Counted from the first letter of the stretch, positions 7,829 to 17,264 are shown. The stretch: 64,000 nucleotides of DNA from Lachnospiraceae bacterium (GCA_022792335.1 JAAWAV010000044.1:19747-83746); one strand, 5' to 3'. The notes: generated by a model not told the origin, from the sequence alone. Translations and numbers: made by a program.

Positions 7829-8746
7829 ATGAAACTGGAGGTAAAAGAAATCAGGAAGAGCTTCGGCAACACAGAGGTTCTACATGGGATTTCCTTCGAG
7901 GTAGAAAGCGGCAGGGCTCTGGGACTTCTGGGAAGGAACGGCGCGGGAAAGACCACAACCATCCGAGTATTGATGGATGTGTTCCGTCCAAACGGGGGCC
8001 AGGTGCTTGCAGATGGAAAGCCCTTTGTTCCCAAAGAACATAAAATCGGCTATCTGCCGGAGGAGCGGGGACTCTATCCCCAGAAAAAGGTACTGGAACA
8101 GATGGTCTATCTGGCCAGGCTTCGAGGAATGGAAACAAAAGAGGCCAGAGAGAGTGGGAAGAAATGGCTTTCCAGACTGGAGATTGAGGAATATGCAGAT
8201 CGGAAACTGGAGACACTTTCAAAAGGAAATCAGCAGAAGGTACAGCTTGCTCAGACCCTGATCTGCAATCCGGATGTGATTATTCTGGATGAGCCTTTTT
8301 CCGGGCTGGATCCGGTGAACTCTCAGATTCTCAAAGAAGTGGTCCAGGAACAGATTGCCCTTGGAAAGCTTGTGATCTTTTCCAGTCATCAAATGAGCTA
8401 TGTGGAAGAATTTTGCGAGGACATTACCATTATCAATCACGGAGAAATCGTTCTCAGCGGTAGTCTGAAAAAAATAAAACTTGAGATGGGAAAGAACCGC
8501 CTGACCCTGTCGGCGATGAATGTAGCTCCGACGCGACTGGCAGAAGAGGTATCGGCGAAGTTTTCCGACTTTGTCCGGGTGGAACAGGTAAAAAAAGAAT
8601 ACCTGATTCTGGAGGGACTCTGTGCGGACGCCAAAAAGCGTCTCTTTGCGGCTCTCTCTGAAACCGATATTGATGTGGCACAGACAGGCGTGTATGAACC
8701 ATCCTTAAATGATATTTTTGTGGCGAAAGCAGGTGACGGGGAATGA
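7829..8746 (+). CDS. ABC transporter ATP-binding protein (NatA-like)
   Basis: 305 residues with Walker A (GRNGAGKT, 35-42), the signature LSKGNQQKVQ, Walker B (VIILDEPFSGLDP) and a switch His (FSSHQMS), followed by a C-terminal accessory domain of the DUF4162 type (about 215-300). Such ATPases power export of ions or toxic peptides. The stop overlaps the start of the permease gene, so the two form a simple transporter. The 218 bases upstream hold a perfect short dyad (7665-7679) and no clear promoter that I trust. Confidence 0.9.
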   Translation: MKLEVKEIRKSFGNTEVLHGISFEVESGRALGLLGRNGAGKTTTIRVLMDVFRPNGGQVLADGKPFVPKEHKIGYLPEERGLYPQKKVLEQMVYLARLRGMETKEARESGKKWLSRLEIEEYADRKLETLSKGNQQKVQLAQTLICNPDVIILDEPFSGLDPVNSQILKEVVQEQIALGKLVIFSSHQMSYVEEFCEDITIINHGEIVLSGSLKKIKLEMGKNRLTLSAMNVAPTRLAEEVSAKFSDFVRVEQVKKEYLILEGLCADAKKRLFAALSETDIDVAQTGVYEPSLNDIFVAKAGDGE

Positions 8747-10098
8747 AACAGTTTGGAATTGTCTGGAAACATGAGTTTCTAAGTTATGTGAAAACAAAGT
8801 CTTACATCGGGATTACGATAGGATTTGCAGTCCTGGCAGTTATTTTGTTAAGCCTTCCGTCGTTTTTTGATCTGTCCGGAGTGATTCCGGATCTGGGAAA
8901 CAGCAAAACGGAGAATGCAGAAGCTCCGGAAGCATCTACGGCTCCGCCCCAAAGCAGCGCCGGGATGGAAGCAGCGGCTATGAATGACTATGACGGAACG
9001 ATTTACCTTTACGACGCCAGCGGACAGATTGGAACAGACTTTTTGTTCTGGTTGTTTCCCTATGCGAGAATTGTAGAAACGGAATCAGAGGAAGAACTGA
9101 AACGCTTTGTGGAAGTGGGGGAGGAAGCCCTGACAGAGGAATCGAAGGCTTCCGGGAAAGAAGAAAGCAGCGGACCGAAGTGCGGTTTTGCTGTGGAATC
9201 TCTGGAGGCGTATCGTTACTATGTGAAAAACCGTAGCTTCAGCGATTCTGTAGAGGGAACGTTTTCTGCCGGAATTTCTTATTTGTATCGGAGTATGGAA
9301 GTCCGAAAGCTGGGCGCCGACAGTGAGGCGATGGAAGCGATTTACGGGTTTACTCCGGCCTCTGAGACCATTGTTTTGGGAAAAGATAGCATTCGCAATT
9401 TTTTGTATACCTATTTGTTGATTTTTGTGTTATATTTTATGGTGTTGATATATGGGAATTCTGTGGCTGTCTCTGTGGCTCAGGAGAAGAGCAACCGGGC
9501 CATGGAGGTGCTTGTGACCAGTACATCCAGTAACAGTTTAATTTTTGGAAAGGTGCTGGCCGGTGCAGCGGCAGGCTTTGTGCAGACCGGCGTCATGATC
9601 GGCGCGGCTCTGGCTTCTTACGGCCTCAACAGAGAGGCATGGGGAGGAATGCTGGATTTTGTATTCCAGGTTCCCGGGACCGTGCTTCTGGCCTTTGCCG
9701 CCTTTGGTGTACTGGGGTATATCCTTTACGCCTTCTGTTATGGCGTGCTGGGCGCGCTGGTATCCAAAACGGAAGATGTGAGCCGGACGGCCGGACCGTT
9801 GATGTTTCTTTTTATCGGAAGCTTCCTTCTGACCATGTTTAATCTGCAAAACAGCGATGGTATTGTGATGAAGATTCTTTCCTTTATCCCCTTTACCTCG
9901 CCTTACGGCATGTTCGCACGGGTGGCTATGGGGAATGTGGCAGTTTGGGAGGTAGCAGTTTCCTTCCTGCTTCTGTTGGGGACCGTCTGGGCGACGGCTA
10001 CGGCCGGAGCCAAGATCTACCGCATGGGCACTTTGATGTACGGAAATCCCATTAAGCTTTCCAAGGCTTTTAAAATGAGCCGGGAAAAAAACCAGTAG
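8743..10098 (+). CDS. ABC transporter permease (NatB/ABC-2 type)
   Basis: 451 residues. One N-terminal membrane helix (about 20-40) is followed by a large external domain (about 45-215) and five to six membrane helices from about 220 to the end. NSVAVSVAQEKSNRAMEVLVTS is the signature of the NatB-type ABC-2 permeases. It partners with the ATPase encoded immediately upstream and overlapping by four bases. The substrate cannot be read from sequence; Na+ export or peptide resistance is usual for the family. Confidence 0.85.
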   Translation: MKQFGIVWKHEFLSYVKTKSYIGITIGFAVLAVILLSLPSFFDLSGVIPDLGNSKTENAEAPEASTAPPQSSAGMEAAAMNDYDGTIYLYDASGQIGTDFLFWLFPYARIVETESEEELKRFVEVGEEALTEESKASGKEESSGPKCGFAVESLEAYRYYVKNRSFSDSVEGTFSAGISYLYRSMEVRKLGADSEAMEAIYGFTPASETIVLGKDSIRNFLYTYLLIFVLYFMVLIYGNSVAVSVAQEKSNRAMEVLVTSTSSNSLIFGKVLAGAAAGFVQTGVMIGAALASYGLNREAWGGMLDFVFQVPGTVLLAFAAFGVLGYILYAFCYGVLGALVSKTEDVSRTAGPLMFLFIGSFLLTMFNLQNSDGIVMKILSFIPFTSPYGMFARVAMGNVAVWEVAVSFLLLLGTVWATATAGAKIYRMGTLMYGNPIKLSKAFKMSREKNQ

Positions 10099-10113
10099 TC
10101 TGGAGTGATGGGA

Positions 10114-11928
10114 ATGCGGAGCATTCTTCGCAGTTTCAGGGACCTGCTCTGGGTCAACCGGGGCAGTATCCTGATTTTTGAAATCGTATACCGGATTTTT
10201 TCAGCCTTTGTCCTCATTGAGGCGGCGGGGCACGGGCTGTCCTTCGCCCTGAAAAGGTCCGGTTTCAGTTATCTAACCGCAGGGAATACTCTGCGGTTTT
10301 TCGCGTCGCCTTCAACCCTGATGGTGCTGACTGGTTTTCTTCTTTTGTGCCTGTTTTTTGCGAATCTGGAAGTCTGTGTGCTTTATACGATATTTCAGGC
10401 AGGCGCGGCAAAGGAACGGGTCAGCGCTTTAAAGTTTCTGTTTTTTGGAATCAGAAATCTGATAGAGCTGTTTCAGACTGGAAATATTCGCGTACTGTTC
10501 CTGAACGTCAATTATTACCTCCTGACGGAGGGGTGGATTTTTATGAGGCTGGTATCTCATATCCGGCCCCTGAACTATATGATGACAGGACTTTTGAGCA
10601 GTCATATTGCACAGGCATTTTTGTGGCTTTTATTGGCGGTGATGTTCTGTACGACAGTTCTCTACCTTTTTGTGCCGGCAGTTTCAGTTCTACTTGACCT
10701 GAGATTTGGAGATTCCAGGAAAAAGAGCCGGGAACTCCTCCAGAAAAAATGGCTGAAGATTGCAGTTTTTCTGGCGGGAGTGAATCTGTTTTCCTGGCTG
10801 CTTTATCTGACGAGCCAGTTTATATTGAAAGTGCTTGCTGCTTTTTTGGTGGCGCTCTTTGCGGACAGAACCATTGAACTGGCTCTGGTACTGACCATCA
10901 ACAGAGGAATTGATATTGCGGTTCTGGTGGTGGTATTGGCAGTTTCTTCTTGTCTGAATACAGGGGCGCTGACATTTCTTCTGTATCGTTATGCAGACAG
11001 AAAATATCTGCTGGAGATCCCTCCCTATCGCTATTCATTTTCTGCCGGGGTCCGGAAAACCTTCACGATTCTGCTGGCGGCCTGTCTGACCTTTTCTGGT
11101 ACTCTTTATGTGTACGACAGAATCCATAGCGGCGTTATCGCGGCAGCACGGGCAACGTTCTCGGAGGCGAAGATTACTTCCCATCGGGGAAATTCTTTCG
11201 AGGCCCCGGAAAATACGCTTCCGGCCATAGAGGCGGCGATTGACAGTATGTCCGATTATGTGGAGATTGATGTCCAGGAAACAAAGGACGACGTGGTGGT
11301 AGTCTATCATGACGCCAGCTTAAAACGAATCACCGGGGTTAGAGGAAGGCTGTGGGAGTATACTTACGGCGAACTGCTTTTGATGGATTTTGGCGGCTGG
11401 TTTTCAGAGGAATTTACAGGGACATCTATTCCGACGCTGGCGGAGGTTCTGAATGTCTGTCAGGGACAAATCAACATGAATATCGAACTGAAGGCAGACC
11501 ATTACAGCGACACGCTGGTAGAGGAGACCTTAAAGCTGATTGAAGAATACGGCATGGAGAGTCAGGTAGTCGTCAGTTCCACCAGCTACCGCTATTTAAA
11601 AGAAGTAAAAGAGCTCAATCCGGATATTGAGACTGGCTATATATTGACGGCGGCCTATGGCACTTATTTTGAGGATGAAAACATCGACTTTTTCAGCATC
11701 CGTTCCGGTTTTGTCACGGAACGGCTGGTAGAGAGCGCCCATGCCTATGGTAAAAAGGTTCATGCCTGGACGGTCAATACCAGGGGAGAACTGAACCGGA
11801 TGAAGCGCCTCCAGGTGGACAATATCATTACGGACCGGCCGGTCTTGGCCAGGGAAGTTTTATACCGGGAAGAGGGGGCGGAGAATCTGCTGGAGTTTAT
11901 CCGACTGGCTCTAAGAATGGAAAAATAA
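10114..11928 (+). CDS. membrane glycerophosphodiester phosphodiesterase
   Basis: 604 residues from ATG 10114, chosen because GGAG lies eight bases upstream (GTG 10105 and ATG 10108 are too close to it). The N-terminal half (about 1-345) has about eight membrane helices of the type fused to GDPD enzymes in Gram-positive bacteria. The C-terminal half is a GDPD barrel: HRG (His357), EAPENT, VEIDVQ and VVYHD provide the catalytic His pair and metal ligands. The enzyme hydrolyses glycerophosphodiesters, possibly lipoteichoic-acid or membrane lipid head groups. It directly follows the ABC exporter, 15 bases away, and may share its transcript. Confidence 0.85.
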   Translation: MRSILRSFRDLLWVNRGSILIFEIVYRIFSAFVLIEAAGHGLSFALKRSGFSYLTAGNTLRFFASPSTLMVLTGFLLLCLFFANLEVCVLYTIFQAGAAKERVSALKFLFFGIRNLIELFQTGNIRVLFLNVNYYLLTEGWIFMRLVSHIRPLNYMMTGLLSSHIAQAFLWLLLAVMFCTTVLYLFVPAVSVLLDLRFGDSRKKSRELLQKKWLKIAVFLAGVNLFSWLLYLTSQFILKVLAAFLVALFADRTIELALVLTINRGIDIAVLVVVLAVSSCLNTGALTFLLYRYADRKYLLEIPPYRYSFSAGVRKTFTILLAACLTFSGTLYVYDRIHSGVIAAARATFSEAKITSHRGNSFEAPENTLPAIEAAIDSMSDYVEIDVQETKDDVVVVYHDASLKRITGVRGRLWEYTYGELLLMDFGGWFSEEFTGTSIPTLAEVLNVCQGQINMNIELKADHYSDTLVEETLKLIEEYGMESQVVVSSTSYRYLKEVKELNPDIETGYILTAAYGTYFEDENIDFFSIRSGFVTERLVESAHAYGKKVHAWTVNTRGELNRMKRLQVDNIITDRPVLAREVLYREEGAENLLEFIRLALRMEK

Positions 11929-11979
11929 CAGAATCAAACGGATTTTTTTCCGTATTTGGTATATTTCCGGGGGGAATTG

Positions 11980-11988
11980 TGGTACAAT
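11980..11988 (+). promoter_or_regulatory. possible extended -10 promoter
   Basis: TGG-TACAAT is an extended -10 (TACAAT at 11983-11988) upstream of the next gene. No good -35 is present, so this is tentative. Confidence 0.35.
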
Positions 11989-12075
11989 GGCAGTAAGTAG
12001 CTGGAATCCGGCAGAAAATGTCTGTGTTGTCAACCGACAGTGTATGGACAGGTCATGGGAAAGGAAACGGAGATT

Positions 12076-13809
12076 ATGAATATTTTTGATTTTAGATTTG
12101 TCACCGGGCAGCGGCCTGATGGCGGGGCGGAGCGGAGAGAGAAAGTCATACGTCCCGGAAAGCCCAAGGGCGGTCCGGTAACCAGGGTGCTTTTGAGTCT
12201 TTTGATTACGCTTGTATTTGGCGGAATTTATTTTTATATCAAGTTACCGGCGCTCAATATCCACAACCGGGAGCTCTATAGCTTCGTGATTCTGTTATGT
12301 GCTGTGTTTGCGGTCTGCATGGTATTTCTGCAGGGGTTCCGGGCAGGTTCCGTAAAGGAATATATGACTTATACGAAAAAGAATCTGGCGGTGCCTTTGG
12401 CACTGGTGATTCTGGCGGTGATGGTCCTTGTTATCGGTTCTTTGTTTGGTTTTATTATATTCCGGGCAAAGGCGTATTCAGAACTGATGCCCATGAATAC
12501 TGGAGATTTTGCGTCGGAAGTATCTGAGATTAGCTGGAATCAGATTCCGCTTCTGGACGAGGACTCTGCCAACAATCTGGCCAACCGAAAGCTGGGAGAG
12601 CTGAGTGATCTGGTGAGTCAGTTTGCCGTAGATGATGCTTCGGCGCAGATCAATTACCAGGGAGATCCGGTACGAGTCAATTATTTGAACTACAATGACT
12701 TCTTTAAGTGGTGGAATAACCGGGGCGCGGGGATTCCCGCCTATGTCCTGATTGATATGAGGACTCAGGAGGTGGAAGTGGTTCGCTTGGAGGAGGGGAT
12801 TAAATATTCTCCTTCGGAGTATTTTAGCAGAGATCTGATGCGTCATTTGCGGTTTTCTTATCCGACTCTGATGTTTGACGATGTGAACTTTGAGATCAAT
12901 GACGACGGGACGCCTTACTGGATTGCATCCGTCATTGAAAAGCGGATCGGGCTTTTTGACGGAACAGATATCAAAGGGGCGGTACTGGTCAATGCGGTGA
13001 CAGGAGATACGGAATATTATGACATTGCGGAGGTTCCCACCTGGGTGGACCGGGTCTATTCGTCCGATCTGATTGTGGAGCAGTACGATTATTATGGGGA
13101 ATATCACAACGGCTTTTGGAATTCCATGTTTGGTCAGACAGACTGTACGGAGACTACGGACGGCTACAATTTCATTGCTCAGGACGACGACGTCTGGGTC
13201 TATACCGGTGTGACTTCTGTCACGGGGGACCGGGGAAACATCGGCTTTATCCTGGTCAATCAGAGGACGAAGGAAGCCCATTACTATTCCTGTGCCGGAG
13301 CTGAGGAATATTCGGCCATGTCCTCGGCAGAAGGAGCGGTCCAGCAGTTCAGCTACAGAGCGACCTTCCCGCTGCTTTTGAATATTTCCGACCAGCCCAC
13401 ATACTTTATGGCTCTCAAAGATGCGGCCGGACTGGTGAAGATGTATGCCATGGTCAACGTCCAGCAGTATCAGATTGTGGCTACGGGGAATACGGTTGCG
13501 GACTGTCAGAAACGGTATCACGAGCTTTTGGTGGAAAATCAGATTTTAAGCGACGAAGAGATTAGCGAACCGGAGCCGGAGAAGGAAATTTTAAGCATAT
13601 CGGGAAAGGTGGAAGAAATCCGGGCCGCCGATATGGATGGAAATACTGTTTACTTCCTGAAACTGGAAAAAGGGAAGGCATATTACATGGTAAGTGCGAA
13701 GGACTATCCCATGGCGGTCATTCTTGACGTGGGGGATCCCGTCGCCATCACCTATTATCAGACGGAGGACGAACTCATTAAGGCAGAGAGCTTTGAGAGA
13801 AAGCAATAA
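12076..13809 (+). CDS. membrane protein of unknown function
   Basis: 577 residues from ATG 12076, preferred because AAGGAAACGGAG lies upstream; a GTG at 12040 would add 12 residues. Three membrane helices are visible (about 38-58, 68-88 and 108-132), followed by a large soluble part with repeated beta-type segments such as VLIDMRTQEVEVV, VLVNAVTGDTEYY and FILVNQRTKEAHYY. These look like three copies of a small strand motif that could bind a carbohydrate or cofactor. The last 70 residues form an OB-like tail. I do not recognise the family. It stands alone after the GDPD gene. Confidence 0.6.
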   Translation: MNIFDFRFVTGQRPDGGAERREKVIRPGKPKGGPVTRVLLSLLITLVFGGIYFYIKLPALNIHNRELYSFVILLCAVFAVCMVFLQGFRAGSVKEYMTYTKKNLAVPLALVILAVMVLVIGSLFGFIIFRAKAYSELMPMNTGDFASEVSEISWNQIPLLDEDSANNLANRKLGELSDLVSQFAVDDASAQINYQGDPVRVNYLNYNDFFKWWNNRGAGIPAYVLIDMRTQEVEVVRLEEGIKYSPSEYFSRDLMRHLRFSYPTLMFDDVNFEINDDGTPYWIASVIEKRIGLFDGTDIKGAVLVNAVTGDTEYYDIAEVPTWVDRVYSSDLIVEQYDYYGEYHNGFWNSMFGQTDCTETTDGYNFIAQDDDVWVYTGVTSVTGDRGNIGFILVNQRTKEAHYYSCAGAEEYSAMSSAEGAVQQFSYRATFPLLLNISDQPTYFMALKDAAGLVKMYAMVNVQQYQIVATGNTVADCQKRYHELLVENQILSDEEISEPEPEKEILSISGKVEEIRAADMDGNTVYFLKLEKGKAYYMVSAKDYPMAVILDVGDPVAITYYQTEDELIKAESFERKQ

Positions 13810-13958
13810 AATAGAAAGCGCTGTTTGGGGAAAGGGACTGTGAAACTCGAAAACATTCCCGGTATAAAGAGCGGTCGGTGGATTTTTCAGAGCTTGGCGT
13901 AAGCGGATTCAAATCAAAAGGGACGATAGCCGGAACAGGTTCCGGAAGGAGGAGAGAG

Positions 13959-14975
13959 ATGAATTATCAGGAAATACTGGAGCATGCGCGTACCTGCATC
14001 GGAAATTATTGTAAGGCATGCCCGATCTGCAATGGAAGGGCCTGCAAAAATCAGATTCCCGGGCCGGGCGCAAAAGGTAGCGGAGATACGGCCATTCGGA
14101 ATTATGACAAGTGGCAGGAGATTCGTATCAATATGGATACGCTCTGTGCCAACGAGCCGGTGGACACGGAGTTTAAACTTTTCGGAAAACAGTTCCGCTA
14201 TCCGGTTTTTGCAGGGCCGGTGGGCGCAGTAAACCTTCACTATGGGGAGAAGTATGACGACGAGAGCTATAATGAGGTCCTGGTATCTGCTTGTGCGAAA
14301 GCAGGAATTGCAGCTTTTACCGGGGACGGAACCAATCCGGACGTGATAAAGGGCGCGGCCGCCGCTATCAAACAGGCGGGGGGACTTGGAATCCCCACAG
14401 TGAAGCCCTGGAACCTGGAAACTGTCCAGGAAAAGCTTGCTCTGGTGAGAGAGGCCGGAGCTTTTGCAGTGGCCATGGATGTGGATGCGGCAGGCCTTCC
14501 CTTTCTGAAACATATGACGCCGCCGGCCGGAAGAAAGACTGTGGAAGAATTAAAAGATATCGTGGATTCCTGTGGTGAAATTCCCTTTATTGTAAAAGGA
14601 ATCATGACAGTGAAAGGGGCTTTGAAGGCAAAAGAAGCAGGGGCGGCGGCCATCGTGGTGTCCAATCATGGAGGGCGGGTTCTGGATCAGTGTCCGTCCA
14701 CCGCTGAAGTTCTGGAGGAAATTGCGAAGGCTGTAAAAGGTTCCATGAAGATTTTTGTGGACGGTGGAATCCGATCCGGTACGGATGTGCTGAAAGCGCT
14801 GGCGCTGGGGGCCGACGCAGTGATGATTGCAAGACCCTTTGTGACGGCTGTATACGGAGGGGGCGTCGAAGGCGTGGAGGCTTATGTGGAGAAAATTGGG
14901 GCAGAGCTTGAGGACGCCATGTCCATGTGCGGAGCTTTGTCTCTGGGAGAGATTACCAGAGATATGGTGCGCTGA
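13959..14975 (+). CDS. FMN-dependent alpha-hydroxy-acid oxidase family protein
   Basis: 338 residues from ATG 13959 (GGAAGGAGGAGAGAG upstream). The barrel shows the family features: SNHGGR with the catalytic His237, FVDGGIRSGTDVLKALALGADAVMIARPF for phosphate binding to FMN, and VKGIMTVKGA for the active-site lysine. The family oxidises lactate, glycolate or related 2-hydroxy acids. It differs from aerobic lactate oxidases by an N-terminal cysteine-rich segment (CIGNYCKACPICNGRACKN, about 10-28), usual in clostridial members, which may bind metal. The substrate is unknown; a lactate-type activity is inferred. Confidence 0.8.
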   Translation: MNYQEILEHARTCIGNYCKACPICNGRACKNQIPGPGAKGSGDTAIRNYDKWQEIRINMDTLCANEPVDTEFKLFGKQFRYPVFAGPVGAVNLHYGEKYDDESYNEVLVSACAKAGIAAFTGDGTNPDVIKGAAAAIKQAGGLGIPTVKPWNLETVQEKLALVREAGAFAVAMDVDAAGLPFLKHMTPPAGRKTVEELKDIVDSCGEIPFIVKGIMTVKGALKAKEAGAAAIVVSNHGGRVLDQCPSTAEVLEEIAKAVKGSMKIFVDGGIRSGTDVLKALALGADAVMIARPFVTAVYGGGVEGVEAYVEKIGAELEDAMSMCGALSLGEITRDMVR

Positions 14976-15049
14976 GAGCCGGCTTAAGGAGAGAAGAGGA
15001 GACGGAACCGGTATCGTATCGTCGAGGGAAAGGATAAAAGCAGAAAGTC

Positions 15050-15553
15050 ATGAGAAATCAGTTGACAGAAAAAGATGTGAAGCGGATCGAGGAGGAGATT
15101 GAGTACCGGAAACTGGTGGTTCGAAAAGAGGCGCTGGAAGCAGTGAAGGAAGCCAGGGCTCACGGGGATCTGAGTGAAAACTTTGAGTACCATGCGGCCA
15201 AGAAGGACAAGAACCAGAACGAGAGTCGAATCCGTTACCTGGAGCGGATGTTAAAGACATCTGAAGTGATCTCTGAGGACTCCAGGGAGGATGAAGTGGG
15301 CCTAAATAATACAGTCAGACTGTATTTTGAGGAGGACGATGAAGAAGAGACCTATAAGCTGGTGACTTCTGTGCGGGGAAATTCTCTGAAGAACTATATC
15401 AGTACGGAATCGCCCATTGGCCGGGCTATTTTGGGCCGTCGAGTGGGCGACAGGGTCCAGGTGAAGGTCAACGATGCGGTCAGTTATGAAGTGCTCATCC
15501 GCTCTATCGAGAATACGGGAGACGACGGAAGCGACAAGCTGAGAAGTTTCTGA
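15050..15553 (+). CDS. GreA/GreB-family transcription elongation factor
   Basis: 167 residues. An N-terminal coiled coil (about 5-80) has at its tip HGDLSENFEYHAAK, with the acidic residues that reach into the RNA polymerase channel to stimulate transcript cleavage. The C-terminal FKBP-like domain (about 88-160) contains STESPIGRAILGRRVGDRV, the family signature. It may be an extra Gre-like factor beside a main greA elsewhere, which cannot be judged from this window. A ribosome site is weak. An iron-type promoter/operator starts about 20 bases after its stop. Confidence 0.85.
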   Translation: MRNQLTEKDVKRIEEEIEYRKLVVRKEALEAVKEARAHGDLSENFEYHAAKKDKNQNESRIRYLERMLKTSEVISEDSREDEVGLNNTVRLYFEEDDEEETYKLVTSVRGNSLKNYISTESPIGRAILGRRVGDRVQVKVNDAVSYEVLIRSIENTGDDGSDKLRSF

Positions 15554-15573
15554 GAAAATTTTTGCAATGGTTC

Positions 15574-15602
15574 TGGACAGAATGGAAAAAGTTTTGTATA
15601 AT
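15574..15602 (+). promoter_or_regulatory. promoter of FeoB-associated gene
   Basis: TGGACA (15574-15579), 17 bases, TATAAT (15597-15602). The predicted start falls at about 15609, the first base of the following inverted repeat. Confidence 0.65.
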
Positions 15603-15608
15603 AAAACG

Positions 15609-15664
15609 GAGGTTAGCAAAAACTAACCTCTAAAACAAAAAATGGAGTTAGAAAAGACTAATTC
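15609..15664 (+). promoter_or_regulatory. two inverted repeats, likely metal-repressor (DtxR-type) operators
   Basis: Repeat 1: GAGGTTAG (15609-15616), loop CAAAAA, CTAACCTC (15623-15630), perfect. Repeat 2: GAGTTAG (15645-15651), AAAAGA, CTAATTC (15658-15664), one mismatch. Both have TTAG and CTAA halves like DtxR/IdeR boxes. They begin at the predicted transcription start and precede a FeoB-associated gene; a DtxR-type gene lies 1.6 kb away. They could instead act as RNA hairpins, but there is no T run after them. Confidence 0.6.
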
Positions 15665-15733
15665 AGAGCAGACAGGAAAGAAAAAATAATGCCATCGGTA
15701 TTGAAGCCTGTCACAAGAAAGAGGTGTAGGAAT

Positions 15734-15943
15734 ATGTTTGAAATGTTATATGAAAACCTGGCGACCGTCTTGATCGGTATGGCTCTTTTGGGTCTTGTAA
15801 TTCTGGCAGTACGGAGTATCTGGAGAGATAAGAAACAGGGAAAGGCCTGCGGAAGCTGCGGTGGGAACTGTTCCGGCTGCCATGGATGTAGTATAAGTCG
15901 TGGGAGGGAGAAAGTCTCCCAATCCGGAAATAGAAAGCAGTGA
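15734..15943 (+). CDS. FeoB-associated Cys-rich membrane protein
   Basis: 69 residues from ATG 15734 (GAGGTGTAGGAAT upstream); a longer frame from 15689 has no ribosome site and is rejected. One membrane helix (about 9-30) is followed by a short basic part and a cysteine cluster (CGSCGGNCSGCHGC, about 40-53). This is the small Cys-rich protein that usually accompanies the ferrous iron transporter FeoB, where it may deliver or sense iron. Here feoB itself is not in the window, so the gene stands alone, but with its own iron-type operators. The four or five cysteines could bind a metal. Confidence 0.75.
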   Translation: MFEMLYENLATVLIGMALLGLVILAVRSIWRDKKQGKACGSCGGNCSGCHGCSISRGREKVSQSGNRKQ

Positions 15944-15980
15944 CAGGCGGCAAACGGCGACGAGGCAAACGATTTCCTGC

Positions 15981-16009
15981 TTGCTATTATTTTGACCTGT
16001 CGATATAAT
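15981..16009 (+). promoter_or_regulatory. promoter of deoB
   Basis: TTGCTA (15981-15986), 17 bases, TATAAT (16004-16009), about 50 bases before the deoB start. Confidence 0.55.
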
Positions 16010-16060
16010 AAGGGAAAGAAACCGATATAGCAGCAGACAGTCTCTGAAAGGGGGAATTGA

Positions 16061-17248
16061 ATGAAACGGGTATTTTTGATCGTCCTGGACAGTGTCGGCA
16101 TCGGAGAGATGCCGGATGCAAAGGACTACAGGGATGAAGGGAGCAATACGCTTCGGGCCTGTACAGGAAGCAGCCATTATGCGATGCCGAATATGGAACG
16201 TCTGGGCCTTGGATCCATCGAAGGTGTGAGGGATTGGTACCCCAAGAAAGCGACGGAAGGATGTTCCGGGGCTGTAGGACGTTTAAAAGAGGCCTCCAAA
16301 GGAAAAGACACGACCACCGGACATTGGGAGATCGCGGGACTGGTGTCAAAAACCCCTATGCCGCTCTTTCCGGAAGGATTTCCCCGGGAGCTTCTGGATG
16401 AATTTGAAACACGGACTGGGAGAGGGATTCTCTGCAATCGGCCTTATTCCGGGACGGATGCCATCCGGGATTTCGGAGAGGAACATATGAAAACAGGCGC
16501 GCTGATTGTGTATACTTCGGCGGACAGCGTTTTTCAGGTGGCGGCTCATGAGTCTGTGGTTCCCATTGAAGAACTTTATGAGATCTGCGAGACGGCCAGA
16601 GAGCTGTGCGTCGGAGCATTTGGCGTGGGCAGAGTGATCGCCAGACCCTTTGAGGGAGAACCGGGAAGCTTCAGACGGACGGAGCGGCGTCATGATTTTT
16701 CCCTGGTTCCTCCGGAAAACACCATGCTGGATGTTTTGCTTGAGAATGGGAAAGATGTTCTGGCTGTGGGAAAGATCAATGATATTTTTGCCGGAAAAGG
16801 CATCGGAGAATTTGTCCGCACTTCGGGGAATGCCGATGGAATCGATAAAACCATAGAATATATGAAGCGAGAATTTGAAGGACTCTGTTTTACGAATCTA
16901 GTGGACTACGATATGCTCTACGGGCATAGAAACGATGTGGACGGCTATGCACAGGCGCTTGCCTATTTTGACAGGCGACTTCCGGAGCTGCTTTCGCTTC
17001 TTGGCAAGGAAGATATCCTGATGATTACGGCAGATCACGGCTGCGATCCTTCGACGCCTTCTACGGATCATTCCAGAGAATATGTACCGCTGGTCATGGC
17101 CGGAGGCCCCATAAAGGCCGGGGCAGAGATCGGAACAAGAGAAACCTTCGCCGATATCGGAGCCACGATTCTGGATTATTTCCGTCTGAGGGGCGAAATT
17201 TCCGGGACAAGTTTCTTAAAAGAAATTTGTGATTCCCATATTTTATAG
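16061..17248 (+). CDS. deoB: phosphopentomutase
   Basis: 395 residues, the usual length. It interconverts ribose- or deoxyribose-1-phosphate and the 5-phosphate in nucleoside salvage. The alkaline-phosphatase fold is clear: VLDSVGIGEMPDA at the N-terminus (metal-binding Asp), DTTTGHWEIAG with the phosphothreonine region, and TADHGCDPSTPSTDHSREYVPL near 325-345 for the second metal site. ATG 16061 follows GGGGG at a good distance. It stands alone, without the usual pnp or deoD partner, and converges with the DtxR-type gene 16 bases away. Confidence 0.95.
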   Translation: MKRVFLIVLDSVGIGEMPDAKDYRDEGSNTLRACTGSSHYAMPNMERLGLGSIEGVRDWYPKKATEGCSGAVGRLKEASKGKDTTTGHWEIAGLVSKTPMPLFPEGFPRELLDEFETRTGRGILCNRPYSGTDAIRDFGEEHMKTGALIVYTSADSVFQVAAHESVVPIEELYEICETARELCVGAFGVGRVIARPFEGEPGSFRRTERRHDFSLVPPENTMLDVLLENGKDVLAVGKINDIFAGKGIGEFVRTSGNADGIDKTIEYMKREFEGLCFTNLVDYDMLYGHRNDVDGYAQALAYFDRRLPELLSLLGKEDILMITADHGCDPSTPSTDHSREYVPLVMAGGPIKAGAEIGTRETFADIGATILDYFRLRGEISGTSFLKEICDSHIL

Positions 17249-17264
17249 GAAACCAATAAAAATA

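Noticed and set aside
12478..13521. 347-codon open frame on the minus strand
   Set aside because: It lies opposite a well-formed membrane protein gene and reads as low-quality, His/Arg/Ile-rich protein with no start signal; a shadow of the true frame.
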